Positions 1 to 9,963 of a stretch of DNA of 64,000 nt are shown one piece after another. Under the pieces are notes generated by a model. That model was not told the DNA's origin. It searched no databases and saw only the letters and a list, made by a program, of their open reading frames with translations. How positions within the stretch are numbered: position 1 is the stretch's first letter; each line of letters starts with the position of its first letter. Source of the stretch: a gamma proteobacterium symbiont of Ctena orbiculata (GTDB taxonomy: Bacteria > Pseudomonadota > Gammaproteobacteria > Chromatiales > Chromatiaceae); NCBI GenBank assembly GCA_003058495.1, contig QBVC01000009.1, positions 1 to 64,000 on the forward strand, given 5' to 3'. The position numbers and the translations under genes are program-made.

Positions 1-6
1 ATAGAT

Positions 7-38
7 AAAAAACCCATCCCTCAAGCAGGATGGGTTTT
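7..38 (-). terminator. Rho-independent terminator of the multiheme cytochrome gene
   Basis: An 11-bp perfect stem (9-19 with 28-38) closes an 8-nt loop. Read on the minus strand the stem is followed by a run of six T. It lies 45 nt beyond the stop codon of the cytochrome gene. Confidence 0.85.
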
Positions 39-83
39 AAAAGACCCGGATTCGGCTTTCCTGCCGTCTAAGCAAATTCCCAT

Positions 84-2462
84 TCAGTCATCGATAAAGC
101 TGGCTATGTTTCCATTCAAGCTGCGCTCTGGCCTGGTGAAGTTATGGCAGGTCGAACAATCCACTCCTTTATCCTTGACATGCTTTTCGTGTAGCTTGCT
201 GAAACTCATGCTGCCCTTGTTTTCGTGACACTGGGTACAAACCTCGGCTTCGCTTCCTTTCAGGTCATATCCCAGGTCATTCACCAGATCCATGCGCAGC
301 GGCCCGCCAGCGAGGCTTGCATGACATGATCCGCAACCAAGTGCCGCTGACGAATCCTCGACGCCATGGTTGATGGTCTGGAAGGTGTGGACCCTCTTGA
401 CGGTGTAGCTGTCACCCGCCCTGCCCGTCTGCTCCAGGGCGCTCTGCACCGCGCTATCGAAACTGCCGGTGCGGAAGAACTCATAAGTCGAGTGAGCAAT
501 CAGGCTGTTGCTCGCATCATGCACGGCTGAATTGGAGCTATGCTCCTTCATGGGATAGATCTTGGCGTTTTGCGTGTTTACCCAGCCATTGGGCAGGCCG
601 AGGGTGATCGCCTCGCTGCCGTCTTTCAAAACGGTCGATGGATAGTCAGCCAGGTTCTCCCCCAGTACGTAGACCTGGCTGGTTCCGTCAAACCATTGGT
701 AGGTGGGCGTCAGGTTCAATGCCTTGTCCTCTCTTGGCAACCAGCCGCCACGACCGTTGCAGGCCGCGGCAGAGAAGTGAGGGTCTTCCCAATCGCGGTT
801 GGTTTCGGTTGCCACACCCTTGGCATAGGTTGGAATATGACAGGTTTGACAGGCAATCCGGGTGGCATGTTTGTCCCGGCTGCCGCCGATCCGATTGCTG
901 TAGTCGCCGTGGGGCCGATCGTGGCAGCTCTCACAGGTGAAGTGCTCCGCCACGTCATTGAGTCTGAGGTCGAGACCACGCCCCTGCAGCCGATGTCCGC
1001 CCGCATCGTGGCAGTCAGCGCAGCTGAGGTTCCCCCCGGAAGAACTCATATGGATATCGATCTGCGGGCCGGGGTCTATCAACGCTGATGACAAGTCACC
1101 GCGCTTGGTACCGTCACCGCCGCCTGCCTTGGCATGACAGTTGAGACAAGACTTCCTGGTGGTCGCGTGCACGGTTTGTGCGGCGCTCACGCGATCCTGC
1201 ATCATGGGGGTTCCACCCAGGCTGACCAGGGTACTGCTGGCATCGGCGGGCTCGAAGAGGAAATCGAGCGTATTCCGATCAACCACGGGAACCCCTTTCG
1301 AGCCGGTCCTCAGCAGCGGATCAAGATTGGGATCGGGTTTTCCATCCGCGCCGGCCGCTACGATCTCCAGGGGCTCGAACTCCCCGCTCGGAAAACGCTT
1401 GTAGCTGTCCTGGTGGCACATCAGGCAGTCAATATTGCTCAGCTCGGCCTTGCGTTCAGTCTCGTCCATGGGCAGTTCCGGATTGGGAAATCGGCCGTTG
1501 CCCACATGACAACCCGCACAGGTGAAACGGGGGGAGTTTTCATGCGAGCCGCAGTAGGTGTTGATGCCAATGGCGCCATCGCCGCGTTCACCTGCGCGGG
1601 GCAAGCCGTTCTTGCTGAACGGTGTGACATCGTTGGTCAGGTTGATGGTATCTCCCGACTGTTGATAGTGCACCGAACCGTGCATCGCCACCGCTTCATC
1701 TTCATGACAGGCGATGCAGGTCGAGGGTCCTTCGTAGGTGGTAATCGCGGCATGGGCCTCCGCCGCGGTCTTGGGCGGCTCGGTTGGCGGAGGGGGTTCA
1801 ACCGGTGCTGCCTCAACCGTGATCCGCACGCTGTCGGACAGACTCGATTCGTCTTGATCGTCCAACACCACCAGGTTGTATTTATGTATACCCTCACCAA
1901 GGCTGATGACAGGAGAAACCACATCATCCGGATCGGGTGAGCCCTGCCAGATATAGTCGGTGACCGAACCGTCCGGATCGGTTGAACCGCTGCCGTCCAG
2001 GGTCACTGTCAGGCTGGTTTGACCCGCCTCCAATGAATGGACCTGGTCGAGACCCGCATTCGCTATGGGTGCTTGATTTTCAGCCGGTGGCGGTTCGGAT
2101 AGCGCTGTTGGAAAACAGCCTTCCGGTCTCTTTTTCGTCTCGCTGCTGATGACATCCCTTTCCAGGGTTTGAGCCAAGCTTTTGTTAATGACCCTGATCC
2201 TGCAAGGGAGCTGTTGAGGCGACCTGAGCCTGACCTTCAGGGCATCCTTTCTCAGCCTGGTATCGGCAAGCACCTGCGAAGGATCATAAGCGTTTTCTAT
2301 AAGGAGTGTTTGGCCTTGCTTGGCTTTGGCCTCGACGATGAGAAGAGACTTTTCAACCTTCCAAAGCGCCTTCTCTATTTCAAACTCTGCCCCCGTCGCG
2401 ATACCGCTTAACAACAGAGCGAGCGCCACAATTGACAGTAACCGGTAGGACAATTTTTTCAT
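84..2462 (-). CDS. Exported multiheme c-type cytochrome with PKD-like domain
   Basis: This 792-residue protein is probably periplasmic or surface-exposed and carries electrons. A signal peptide covers about residues 1-24 (KK, a hydrophobic core, then an Ala-x-Ala type end). Residues about 125-215 form a PKD/Ig-like domain, with the typical 'ANAGLDQ' opening and 'DGSGSTDPDG' turn. A Pro-rich linker follows, then a C-terminal part with ten CxxCH heme motifs, the first at about 249 and the last near 770. Many extra histidines could be distal ligands. The heme spacing does not match NapC, NrfA, OTR or MtrC types that I can recognise. The gene stands alone between its own terminator and a gene-free upstream stretch. 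Class is secure; the electron partner and substrate are unknown. Confidence 0.85.
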   Translation of the reverse strand: MKKLSYRLLSIVALALLLSGIATGAEFEIEKALWKVEKSLLIVEAKAKQGQTLLIENAYDPSQVLADTRLRKDALKVRLRSPQQLPCRIRVINKSLAQTLERDVISSETKKRPEGCFPTALSEPPPAENQAPIANAGLDQVHSLEAGQTSLTVTLDGSGSTDPDGSVTDYIWQGSPDPDDVVSPVISLGEGIHKYNLVVLDDQDESSLSDSVRITVEAAPVEPPPPTEPPKTAAEAHAAITTYEGPSTCIACHEDEAVAMHGSVHYQQSGDTINLTNDVTPFSKNGLPRAGERGDGAIGINTYCGSHENSPRFTCAGCHVGNGRFPNPELPMDETERKAELSNIDCLMCHQDSYKRFPSGEFEPLEIVAAGADGKPDPNLDPLLRTGSKGVPVVDRNTLDFLFEPADASSTLVSLGGTPMMQDRVSAAQTVHATTRKSCLNCHAKAGGGDGTKRGDLSSALIDPGPQIDIHMSSSGGNLSCADCHDAGGHRLQGRGLDLRLNDVAEHFTCESCHDRPHGDYSNRIGGSRDKHATRIACQTCHIPTYAKGVATETNRDWEDPHFSAAACNGRGGWLPREDKALNLTPTYQWFDGTSQVYVLGENLADYPSTVLKDGSEAITLGLPNGWVNTQNAKIYPMKEHSSNSAVHDASNSLIAHSTYEFFRTGSFDSAVQSALEQTGRAGDSYTVKRVHTFQTINHGVEDSSAALGCGSCHASLAGGPLRMDLVNDLGYDLKGSEAEVCTQCHENKGSMSFSKLHEKHVKDKGVDCSTCHNFTRPERSLNGNIASFIDD

Positions 2463-2880
2463 ATCTTGTACCCCAACCTTTTTTCAAGACAGAACCAGGG
2501 AAACATCCACTGTTGTGGTACAAACGCTATCGAGCCTATTACTGCTTTTTGCTCAACTTGAGGTAAAAACCTCACCACGATTCGTATGAAAAAAAGCCTA
2601 AATCCCAACCCGGATGAAATCTGTGAGCCGGTCGATTCATTGATTTATTAGAATGTACTGGATATCTGATTTTGGGATTATGATCACAAATCCCTGCTGC
2701 GCTTGATAAAGATATTTTTTTGGCTTATCAGCGTTTTTTGTAAGGATGACGGAACGGTTTTCGGACGCGGAAAGAGTCGAAGCCTGTTTTATCCAGAGGC
2801 GACAAATACAAGAGATCCGGGATAGAACAAGCTACCGGTGCCGCAGTTTCAACCACGACGACAACTCGGTTTTTTTTCCA
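2463..2880. other. Gene-free intergenic stretch upstream of the cytochrome gene
   Basis: No convincing gene is present. A short plus-strand ORF from 2746 lacks a ribosome site and runs into the opposite gene. The minus strand has a ttgagc hexamer near 2560 and a weak tcgata hexamer 17 nt further on, which could drive the cytochrome gene. Half-sites of FNR type (ttgat) occur, but no complete palindrome. Confidence 0.4.
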
Positions 2881-3183
2881 TCAGCAGTTATACCGACACA
2901 GATTCATGGAGAGAAACTGCTGATAGGCCTCTCCCGAGTTCAGCCATTTATGCAGATGCTCAGTTAGTTGTTCTTCCGTTAAACCCTCACTGAGGGTGCA
3001 GTAGACACCATAGGGGTGGCGGGGTGCGTTCCTCGGTTCGGCGATCACCCTATTCCCATCAACGAACAGGGTGAACTGAGGCAGGCCGCCTGGGGAGGCA
3101 CAGAATGCCGCCGCGCCAAGTTCCGCTATCAAGCCTGTCACCTGCCCGTTGAACTCTGTCACAGTCGGCGGACTATGACTCAT
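2881..3183 (-). CDS. Small conserved-looking hypothetical protein (100 aa)
   Basis: I do not recognise this protein. The open frame reaches to 3246, but the ATG at 3183 is preferred: it overlaps the last 11 bases of the DUF2189 gene, which suggests translational coupling. The protein has no signal peptide or membrane segment. It has three cysteines (one mid-protein, one after 'YGVY', one at the C-terminus), a central 'FTLFVDGNRVIAEPRNA' strand-like stretch and a helical end. Its overlap with a membrane-protein gene suggests the two work together, but the function is unknown. Confidence 0.55.
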   Translation of the reverse strand: MSHSPPTVTEFNGQVTGLIAELGAAAFCASPGGLPQFTLFVDGNRVIAEPRNAPRHPYGVYCTLSEGLTEEQLTEHLHKWLNSGEAYQQFLSMNLCRYNC

Positions 3184-3967
3184 GTTCTGATGGCACCAGG
3201 GAGCGATAGGCATGCCAGCTTGCGTGTCCAACCCAGGGCAACGCAATCAGCAATCCAACGAAGTAGGTAATCAGTCCCAAACCCACGATCACCACTATCA
3301 AAAAAGCCCAAAGCATCATCGCCGGCATGTTGCTCAACACCGACTTGACACTGAGGCGAATGGCGGTGAATCCGTCGATCTTGCGATCGATAAGAATGGG
3401 CACCGTAATCACGCTGATCATGTAGGCCCACCAGGCAAAGAAAAAGCCGACCATGATACTGGCTATGGTAAAGTTCCTTCCTTTCTCCGAAAGAAAAACA
3501 TTGCTGAAGAAATTGTCCAATGGGGGGGATATGCCTTCATAGAGCAGGGAGAACAACACGTAGTTCAAGGCGATCCAAAGCTGCATCATGATGAAGAAGC
3601 CCGCGGTGATCATGCTGATGTGGGCATGATTGCTCTTCCAGGCCTCCAGCGCGTTACAGGTTTTGAGCGGTTCCCCTCTTTCCAGGTGGGCACTCATTTG
3701 ATAAAGGCCTATCCCCAGGAATGGCGCAATAAGAAAAAACCCGGCAACGAGAAAAGGCAGCAGAAACAAGCTGTCTGTTGTAAACAGCGCCAGTGTCAGC
3801 AGGCCGCTGATCAGGACGATGGCGGCACCATAGGTAAGACTGTAGCGTGCCGCATCCAGCATATCTCTCCAACCTTTCGCCAACCACTCGAAAGGCTTGG
3901 TAAAGCCTATCTTATTGACAACGAGTTCATGCCATCGGGTACTGCCTGTATACGCTGTGGTCTCCAT
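3173..3967 (-). CDS. DUF2189 family integral membrane protein
   Basis: The sequence fits DUF2189 (COG5473), polytopic inner-membrane proteins of about 260 residues found in proteobacteria and of unknown function. At least five to six hydrophobic segments follow a soluble N-terminus containing 'GFTKPFEWLAKGWRDM', which is characteristic of the family. A start at 3967 (264 aa) is chosen over the longer frame from 4018 because a strong ggagg lies 7 nt before that ATG. The gene overlaps the next small ORF by 11 nt. Confidence 0.8.
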   Translation of the reverse strand: METTAYTGSTRWHELVVNKIGFTKPFEWLAKGWRDMLDAARYSLTYGAAIVLISGLLTLALFTTDSLFLLPFLVAGFFLIAPFLGIGLYQMSAHLERGEPLKTCNALEAWKSNHAHISMITAGFFIMMQLWIALNYVLFSLLYEGISPPLDNFFSNVFLSEKGRNFTIASIMVGFFFAWWAYMISVITVPILIDRKIDGFTAIRLSVKSVLSNMPAMMLWAFLIVVIVGLGLITYFVGLLIALPWVGHASWHAYRSLVPSEHES

Positions 3968-4253
3968 CTTCTCTCCTCCGGGAAAAGCGCTAACGCTAAA
4001 GTTGTTATTAATGTTCAAGCATCGATCAGATGCGCTGATGCCAGCAAGGGTTATATTAGTAATTAATTATTTCATCCCGCTAGGCATCGTGCGGGACGAT
4101 CGAGTTACGACAAACACTATTATTCTTATCGGTTTTGGGTCTAGTGTAGCCTGTCGCGTGAAGGATGTGTATTGTTTACTCAGCCAGCCTAGATTTAAAA
4201 AAACAACAAGGAGTCAGGTGTAGAAACAGATCCGGATAATCCCTTTACGCCTG

Positions 4254-4724
4254 CTATTCAGGGCCCTGCAACACGATCAACACAAATCCGAGATTCCGGT
4301 AGTCACGGATCTGCGCCGGACCCGAAGGGGAAACGTCCACGTAAGCGGGATAATCTTCCGGCGTGTATCCATCCCACCCGGCATGCACACCGCAGACATG
4401 CAGATCGATATCCTCGGATTGCAGCTGTTTTGCGTTAGCGTGGATTGGCGCCAGGAGACCATCGGCCTCATCAGCCAGCAGTCCGAACTGTTCACGACCA
4501 TGGGACACCACGGCGATCGGCAGCTCTGGGAAGCGCTTGCGCAATTTGGCGCTTAGACGAGCGACCTTGGGCAGCGCCCAGCCCAAGGCATCGTCGTCAT
4601 CCTCTATGATCTCGAAGATCACACCGGCAGGTTCTTCCTCTGCCTCGAGCAGGCGGTCGACCTGCGGGTCGGCCAGGGCCAGGTTCGTTAAAGAGAGAAA
4701 CAATATCAGAGAGAAAAGACGCAT
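4254..4724 (-). CDS. Exported DsrE/DsrF-like protein
   Basis: A 156-residue protein with a signal peptide (about 1-18, ending in ALA). The remainder resembles the DsrE/DsrF fold (PF02635): a strand and 'DDDDALGWALPKVARL' helix, a 'LPIAVVSHGREQFGLL' strand-helix unit, and a 'DLHVCGVHAGWDG' segment whose single Cys sits where sulfur-relay members carry their active cysteine. Known DsrE proteins pass persulfide sulfur in cytoplasmic sulfur oxidation; exported paralogs are less studied. It is a single gene with no dsr neighbours here. The family call is moderately sure; a sulfur-binding role is inferred from the Cys. Confidence 0.6.
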   Translation of the reverse strand: MRLFSLILFLSLTNLALADPQVDRLLEAEEEPAGVIFEIIEDDDDALGWALPKVARLSAKLRKRFPELPIAVVSHGREQFGLLADEADGLLAPIHANAKQLQSEDIDLHVCGVHAGWDGYTPEDYPAYVDVSPSGPAQIRDYRNLGFVLIVLQGPE

Positions 4725-5047
4725 GCTGGAAACGCTCCCCGGCTAAGTTATCAATAGATGGACAGCAGACGCGGGATTCAAGTTTCAATAACTCAATACA
4801 AGCGTATCTGCTTTTTTTCACGCGATGCTGTGTCCTTGCGAATCGGCAATCCGGTAATTACGTCATATTGAATAACTCTACGCCATAACTTAATAAAAGT
4901 GATGGGCAAATGGTGTACAATTGATAGAACCCCTGTGACAGAGATGCAGAACATAGATCCGTGAAAAACGCCACAGGGTGAAGGGTGGAACGGGAATCTG
5001 CAGATTCAGGTATGACAACAACTCAACCCTGAAGTCTAGAATCAGTC
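4725..5047. other. Intergenic region upstream of the DUF1820 gene
   Basis: A tacaat hexamer at 4915-4920 could be a -10 element for the plus-strand genes, about 130 nt before the DUF1820 start, but no good -35 is seen. The G-rich tract around 4975-5000 was considered as a riboswitch and not supported. Confidence 0.3.
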
Positions 5048-5383
5048 ATGCGCGTATTCAAAGTCACATTCCTGAACCAGGGAAAGGTCTACGAGATCTT
5101 CGCCAAGACCGTGCGCCAGGGTGAACTCTACGGTTTTGTCGAGGTCGAGGACCTGATATTTCATGAGACCAGTTCGGTGGTCGTCGATCCATCCGTGGAG
5201 AAGCTGAAGGATGAGTTCTCCGGGGTTCATCGCACCAAGATCCCGATCCACGCGGTGATCCGCATCGACGAGGTGGAGAAGTCTGAGCAGGGGCCGGGAA
5301 AGATCATCGAGATCGACTCCGACTCCAATATCACACCCTTCCCCAACCCCATGTTCGACCCCAAGAAGAGACCCGATAAATAG
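5048..5383 (+). CDS. DUF1820 family protein
   Basis: A 111-residue soluble protein matching DUF1820 (PF08850), a small family of gammaproteobacterial proteins of unknown function. It begins with 'MRVFKVTFLNQGKVYEIFA', continues with 'VRQGELYGFVEVEDLIF', and ends in a proline-rich tail with 'NPMFDPKKRPDK'. Length and both end motifs agree with the family as I recall it. The ankyrin lipoprotein gene follows closely and may be cotranscribed. Confidence 0.85.
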   Translation: MRVFKVTFLNQGKVYEIFAKTVRQGELYGFVEVEDLIFHETSSVVVDPSVEKLKDEFSGVHRTKIPIHAVIRIDEVEKSEQGPGKIIEIDSDSNITPFPNPMFDPKKRPDK

Positions 5384-5437
5384 CGCCGATTGCGAATCCG
5401 CATTGAGCCGTCTCCACCGGTAGTGAGAATAGAGGGG

Positions 5438-6028
5438 ATGAAGCTCATCCACGCCAACCGCATCCGCCTCTCTGTCTATCTGCCCGCTCTCCTGCTGCTG
5501 CTGTCGGGCTGCGCGAATGACGGATCGGAAGAGATGGCGGTCGATGAGACACCCGGGCTGCTGATCGCAGCCGAGCGGGGCGACCTCCCTACCCTCACCA
5601 GGCTGATCGAGCGCGAGCCTGGCGTCGACGTCAAGGATGCCTGTCTCTGGACCCCCTTGATGAAGGCCGCGCTGAATGGACACTATGAGGCGGCCAAACG
5701 GCTTATCCAGGCTGGGGCGGATGTCAACCAGGCGGACAAGGGCGGTTACACATCGCTGATGCTGGCTGCCTCGAACAACCATCCCGATCTAGTCGAACTG
5801 CTGCTGGAGAACGGGGCCGAGATCGACCGTGTGGAGACGACAAAGGGATGGACCGCACTGATCTGGGCGGCAAAGCTGGGCCGTCAGGAGGCCGTGATGC
5901 GCCTGCTGAGTTACCCGGTGGATCGTGAAATCGCCGATTTCAGTGGCAAGCGCGCCCTCGACTGGGCCAGGGAGAATCGGTTTCAGGGGATTGTCGCCCT
6001 GCTGGGGAACGGGCGCCTGGCACCCTGA
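5438..6028 (+). CDS. Ankyrin-repeat lipoprotein
   Basis: The start at 5438 is preferred over the longer frame from 5390, because agagggg precedes it and the lipoprotein signal then begins directly. The hydrophobic leader ends in a lipobox, 'LLSGC', so the mature protein should be lipidated at Cys and membrane-anchored. About four ankyrin repeats follow, with 'TPLMKAALNGHYEAAKRLI', 'TSLMLAASNNHPDLVELLL' and 'TALIWAAKLGRQEAVMRLL' as clear helix-turn-helix units. Ankyrin proteins bind other proteins; the partner is unknown. Confidence 0.85.
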   Translation: MKLIHANRIRLSVYLPALLLLLSGCANDGSEEMAVDETPGLLIAAERGDLPTLTRLIEREPGVDVKDACLWTPLMKAALNGHYEAAKRLIQAGADVNQADKGGYTSLMLAASNNHPDLVELLLENGAEIDRVETTKGWTALIWAAKLGRQEAVMRLLSYPVDREIADFSGKRALDWARENRFQGIVALLGNGRLAP

Positions 6029-6171
6029 ATGGGACGGCTTTCCGGGAAACTGATTCAGCAGAATATGCTAATTAACTGATCCAGATCATCACCCCCGTTC
6101 CAGGGCAATTCTATGATAGTTAGTCAGATAGCCCCTATCTGTGATCGCGTCTTACTCAGGAGGGATCTCTC

Positions 6172-6636
6172 ATGCCTCAGCACATCACCAACGACCACGA
6201 TTTAAGAGAGGCCATCAGCGGACTGTCGTCTGTCCAGCAGCGGGTGCTGGGCGGTCAGTTTGTTGCCAACGTCAGCCATTTGAGTCAAGACCCGCGGATC
6301 AGCCGTGCCATCGATGCGGCCGCCAACAGCGATATATCACAGGCGGAGCTGGAGGAGACCTACAAGACCGTCAAGGCATTTGCCACCCAGACCTATACCG
6401 CCTGCGGCAGCGATGCCGACTGGGCCGCCCAGGCCGAGCACTTTCTCGCTGCGGCCGCCGCCGCCTCCCTGTCGAGCGATGACCAGAGCGGCGCGCGGGG
6501 GGCATGGAAGGCCGCCATGCAGGCCCGGATGGCGAAAAACTGCGAAATGATCCTCAACGATGACGGCGGCCTCGCCAATGAATCGGAGAAGCAGTATCAG
6601 ATGGCGGAGCGCTATCTCGAGGGGTTGGCGCAGTAG
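6172..6636 (+). CDS. Hypothetical helical protein (154 aa)
   Basis: I do not recognise this protein. A good ribosome site (caggaggga) precedes the ATG. The product is acidic, alanine-rich and predicted mostly helical, without signal peptide or membrane segments. It carries two cysteines (about 78 and 124). Coding bias matches its neighbours, so it is likely real. It ends just before a palindromic repeat. Confidence 0.55.
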   Translation: MPQHITNDHDLREAISGLSSVQQRVLGGQFVANVSHLSQDPRISRAIDAAANSDISQAELEETYKTVKAFATQTYTACGSDADWAAQAEHFLAAAAAASLSSDDQSGARGAWKAAMQARMAKNCEMILNDDGGLANESEKQYQMAERYLEGLAQ

Positions 6637-6646
6637 TCCGACACGC

Positions 6647-6670
6647 GTTCCCACGCTGAAGCGTGGGAAC
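6647..6670. repeat. Palindromic gttcccacgct/agcgtgggaac element
   Basis: An 11-bp perfect inverted repeat with a 2-nt spacer lies between convergent genes (the hypothetical gene on plus, pilU on minus). Very similar palindromes are, from memory, common in proteobacterial intergenic regions. There is no T-run, so it is a weak terminator candidate at best. Confidence 0.7.
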
Positions 6671-6708
6671 CAGGTGACGATAATTGATGGCAGTGAGGCG
6701 GTCTGCGG

Positions 6709-7836
6709 CTAAGAGTGCTTGCCGTCCGCCAGGGTGATCCCCTCCAGTTCATCGATCAGCGAATCGCTGGTGTGGGTGGCGCCCAGCTTGATCATGAGGC
6801 GTACATCGTTGGCGGAATCGGCATGGGCCAGGGCGTTCTCGTAACTGATGATCCCCTCCTGGTAGAGCTGGAACAGATGCTGGTCGAAGGTGATCATGCC
6901 GTGCTCCGTTGAGCGCTTCATCAGCTCCTTGAGCTTGTGTATCTCGCCCTTGCGAATCAGCTCCGCGGCCAGCGGCGTATTCAACATCACCTCAACCGCC
7001 GCCCGTCGGCCGTTGCCGTCGGCGCGGGGAATCAGCTGCTGGGCCACGATCGCCTTCAGATTGAGGGAGAGATCCATGAATATCTGCTCTCTGGCGTCCT
7101 CCGGAAAGAAGTGGATGATGCGATCCAGCGCCTGGTTGGCATTGTTGGCGTGGAGGGTCGAGAGACAGAGATGACCGGTCTCGGAGAAGGAGATGGCGTG
7201 CTCCATGGTCTTCCTGGTGCGAATCTCACCGATCAGGATCACATCCGGGGCCTGGCGCAGGGTGTTCTTCAGCGCCACCTCGTAGGACTCGGTGTCGATC
7301 CCGACCTCCCGCTGGGTGATGATGCAGCCATTGTGGTCGTGCATATACTCGATGGGATCCTCGATGCTGATGATATGGCCCTCGCCCCGGGTGTTTCGAT
7401 AGCCGATCATCGCGGCCAGGGAGGTCGACTTACCGGTACCGGTGGCGCCGACGAAGATCACCAGGCCGCGCTTGACCATCGAGAGGTCCTGTAATATGGC
7501 GGGGAGATAGAGCGATTCGAGGGTGGGGATCGTGGTCTCGATGCGGCGCAGCACCATGCCCACGGTGTCGCGCTGATAGAAACTGCTGACCCGAAAGCGA
7601 CCGAGGTTTTTTGCGCTGATGGCGAAATTGCACTCCTTGGTTTCGTCAAACTCCTTCTGTTGGGCATCGGTCATGATGCTGTAGACCATGTCCTTGGTCT
7701 GTCTCGGCGTCAAAGGGGTCTTGTTGATCGGGTGGATCTTTCCATCCACCTTGATCGAGGGTTCCCGACCGGCGCTGATAAACAGGTCGGAGGCCTTGTT
7801 TTTCACCATCACGGATAGGAGTGCGTTCAATTCCAT
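6709..7836 (-). CDS. pilU: Type IV pilus accessory retraction ATPase PilU
   Basis: PilU is a PilT paralog that helps pilus retraction in twitching. The Walker A motif is GATGTGKST; an acidic 'DPIEYMHDH' Asp box, a Walker B near 'PDVILIGEIR' and the 'GHLCLSTLHANNA' His box follow. The start at 7836 gives the usual PilU opening 'MELNALLSVMV', with gaggat upstream; the frame is open to 7857. PilU rather than PilT is chosen because of the longer C-terminus, the GATGTGKS variant, and its place just downstream of pilT (128-nt gap, same strand). Confidence 0.93.
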   Translation of the reverse strand: MELNALLSVMVKNKASDLFISAGREPSIKVDGKIHPINKTPLTPRQTKDMVYSIMTDAQQKEFDETKECNFAISAKNLGRFRVSSFYQRDTVGMVLRRIETTIPTLESLYLPAILQDLSMVKRGLVIFVGATGTGKSTSLAAMIGYRNTRGEGHIISIEDPIEYMHDHNGCIITQREVGIDTESYEVALKNTLRQAPDVILIGEIRTRKTMEHAISFSETGHLCLSTLHANNANQALDRIIHFFPEDAREQIFMDLSLNLKAIVAQQLIPRADGNGRRAAVEVMLNTPLAAELIRKGEIHKLKELMKRSTEHGMITFDQHLFQLYQEGIISYENALAHADSANDVRLMIKLGATHTSDSLIDELEGITLADGKHS

Positions 7837-7964
7837 AATCGTATCCTCTTCATTCACAACCCAACCCGTCCCAGGGAGGAAAAATTCCTTAAACTCAGAC
7901 AGCTGGCAACATGTCTTGCAGTGGCTGGTCAGGTTGCATCATACACCCGCAAGATAACCATAGT

Positions 7965-8999
<1,035 letters not shown>

Positions 9000-9198
9000 T
9001 CATTCCCCCATTTGAAATTCTATAGACACTTGACGAGTCGCCCGGTATACACTTTAGCGATGTTCAGCGAAGATGGCACTAACCTATCCTTAGATTTGCA
9101 CTTTTCATAGCTATCGTCCCAAAAATAGATAAGTTTAGCCGTGTTGCGGGTAAAATTTAACTTGAAATGACACTGACCAGACCTCACTTTGCAGGATA

Positions 9199-9933
9199 GT
9201 GCGGCGATCAACAGACCCATCAAGTGTGACAGATCCTAACCTGACCAGGCTTCAACAGCGCTACCAGCGCGTACTGAACCGCATACGACAAGCGGAAGCG
9301 GCATGCAATCGCCCGCCCGGCGGCGTGAGGTTGCTCGCTGTCAGCAAGACCAAGAGCATGGAGGAGATCGCCGCGCTGGCCGACCTCGGACAGGGCGATT
9401 TCGGCGAGAACTATCTCCAGGAGGCGTTGCAGAAGATCGACCGCCTGCGCGACAGAGGATTGGAGTGGCACTTCATCGGCCGCATCCAAAGCAACAAGAC
9501 CCGGCCGATTGCGGAGAACTTCCATTGGGTCCACAGCCTGGCGAGTCTCAAGCATGCCGCCCGATTGAGTGATCAGCGCCCCCCCGGTCTGCCGCCGTTG
9601 AATGTCTGTCTGCAGGTCAACACCAGTGGCGAGGCGAGCAAGGATGGTTATCGCGAGGAGGCGTTGCGCGAGGAGTTCGAGGCCTATACCAGGTTGCCCA
9701 ATCTGAGGATTCGCGGATTGATGACGATCCCGGCGCCCGCCGCGGGGGAAACCGCTCAACATCGACCCTTCGAGCGGTTAAGATTGCTGCGTGATGAGCT
9801 GATGCGCGCGGAGACGCCGCTGGATACCCTCTCCATGGGGATGTCGGAGGATCTCGAGGCCGCCATCGCGGAGGGCGCCACGATCATCAGAATCGGCACC
9901 GCAATTTTCGGCCCGCGACAGTATAATCAATGA
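9199..9933 (+). CDS. yggS: YggS family pyridoxal-5'-phosphate homeostasis protein
   Basis: A PLP-binding, alanine-racemase-fold protein that maintains vitamin B6 and amino-acid balance but has no known catalysis. 'RLLAVSKTKS' contains the PLP lysine; 'FGENYLQEALQK', 'WHFIGRIQSNK' and 'LSMGMSEDLEAAI' are family signatures, and the C-terminal 'TIIRIGTAIFGPR' is intact. The start is uncertain: GTG at 9199 or GTG at 9226 (235 aa, closer to usual length). It leads a plus-strand run with proC, yggT and yggU. Confidence 0.95.
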   Translation: MRRSTDPSSVTDPNLTRLQQRYQRVLNRIRQAEAACNRPPGGVRLLAVSKTKSMEEIAALADLGQGDFGENYLQEALQKIDRLRDRGLEWHFIGRIQSNKTRPIAENFHWVHSLASLKHAARLSDQRPPGLPPLNVCLQVNTSGEASKDGYREEALREEFEAYTRLPNLRIRGLMTIPAPAAGETAQHRPFERLRLLRDELMRAETPLDTLSMGMSEDLEAAIAEGATIIRIGTAIFGPRQYNQ

Positions 9934-9963
9934 GGTTTGCACCCATCCAAGGTAAGCTAGGGC

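Noticed and set aside
2746-2967. 73-codon plus-strand ORF upstream of the small hypothetical gene
   Set aside because: No ribosome site, overlaps the opposite small gene, and composition is unlike neighbouring genes.
4960-5047. G-rich leader before the DUF1820 gene as a riboswitch
   Set aside because: Compared by eye with c-di-GMP and fluoride motifs; the conserved cores do not match.
9020-9223. 67-codon minus-strand ORF in the pilT-yggS gap
   Set aside because: No ribosome site and no similarity recognised; it runs into yggS and the region should hold the two divergent promoters.
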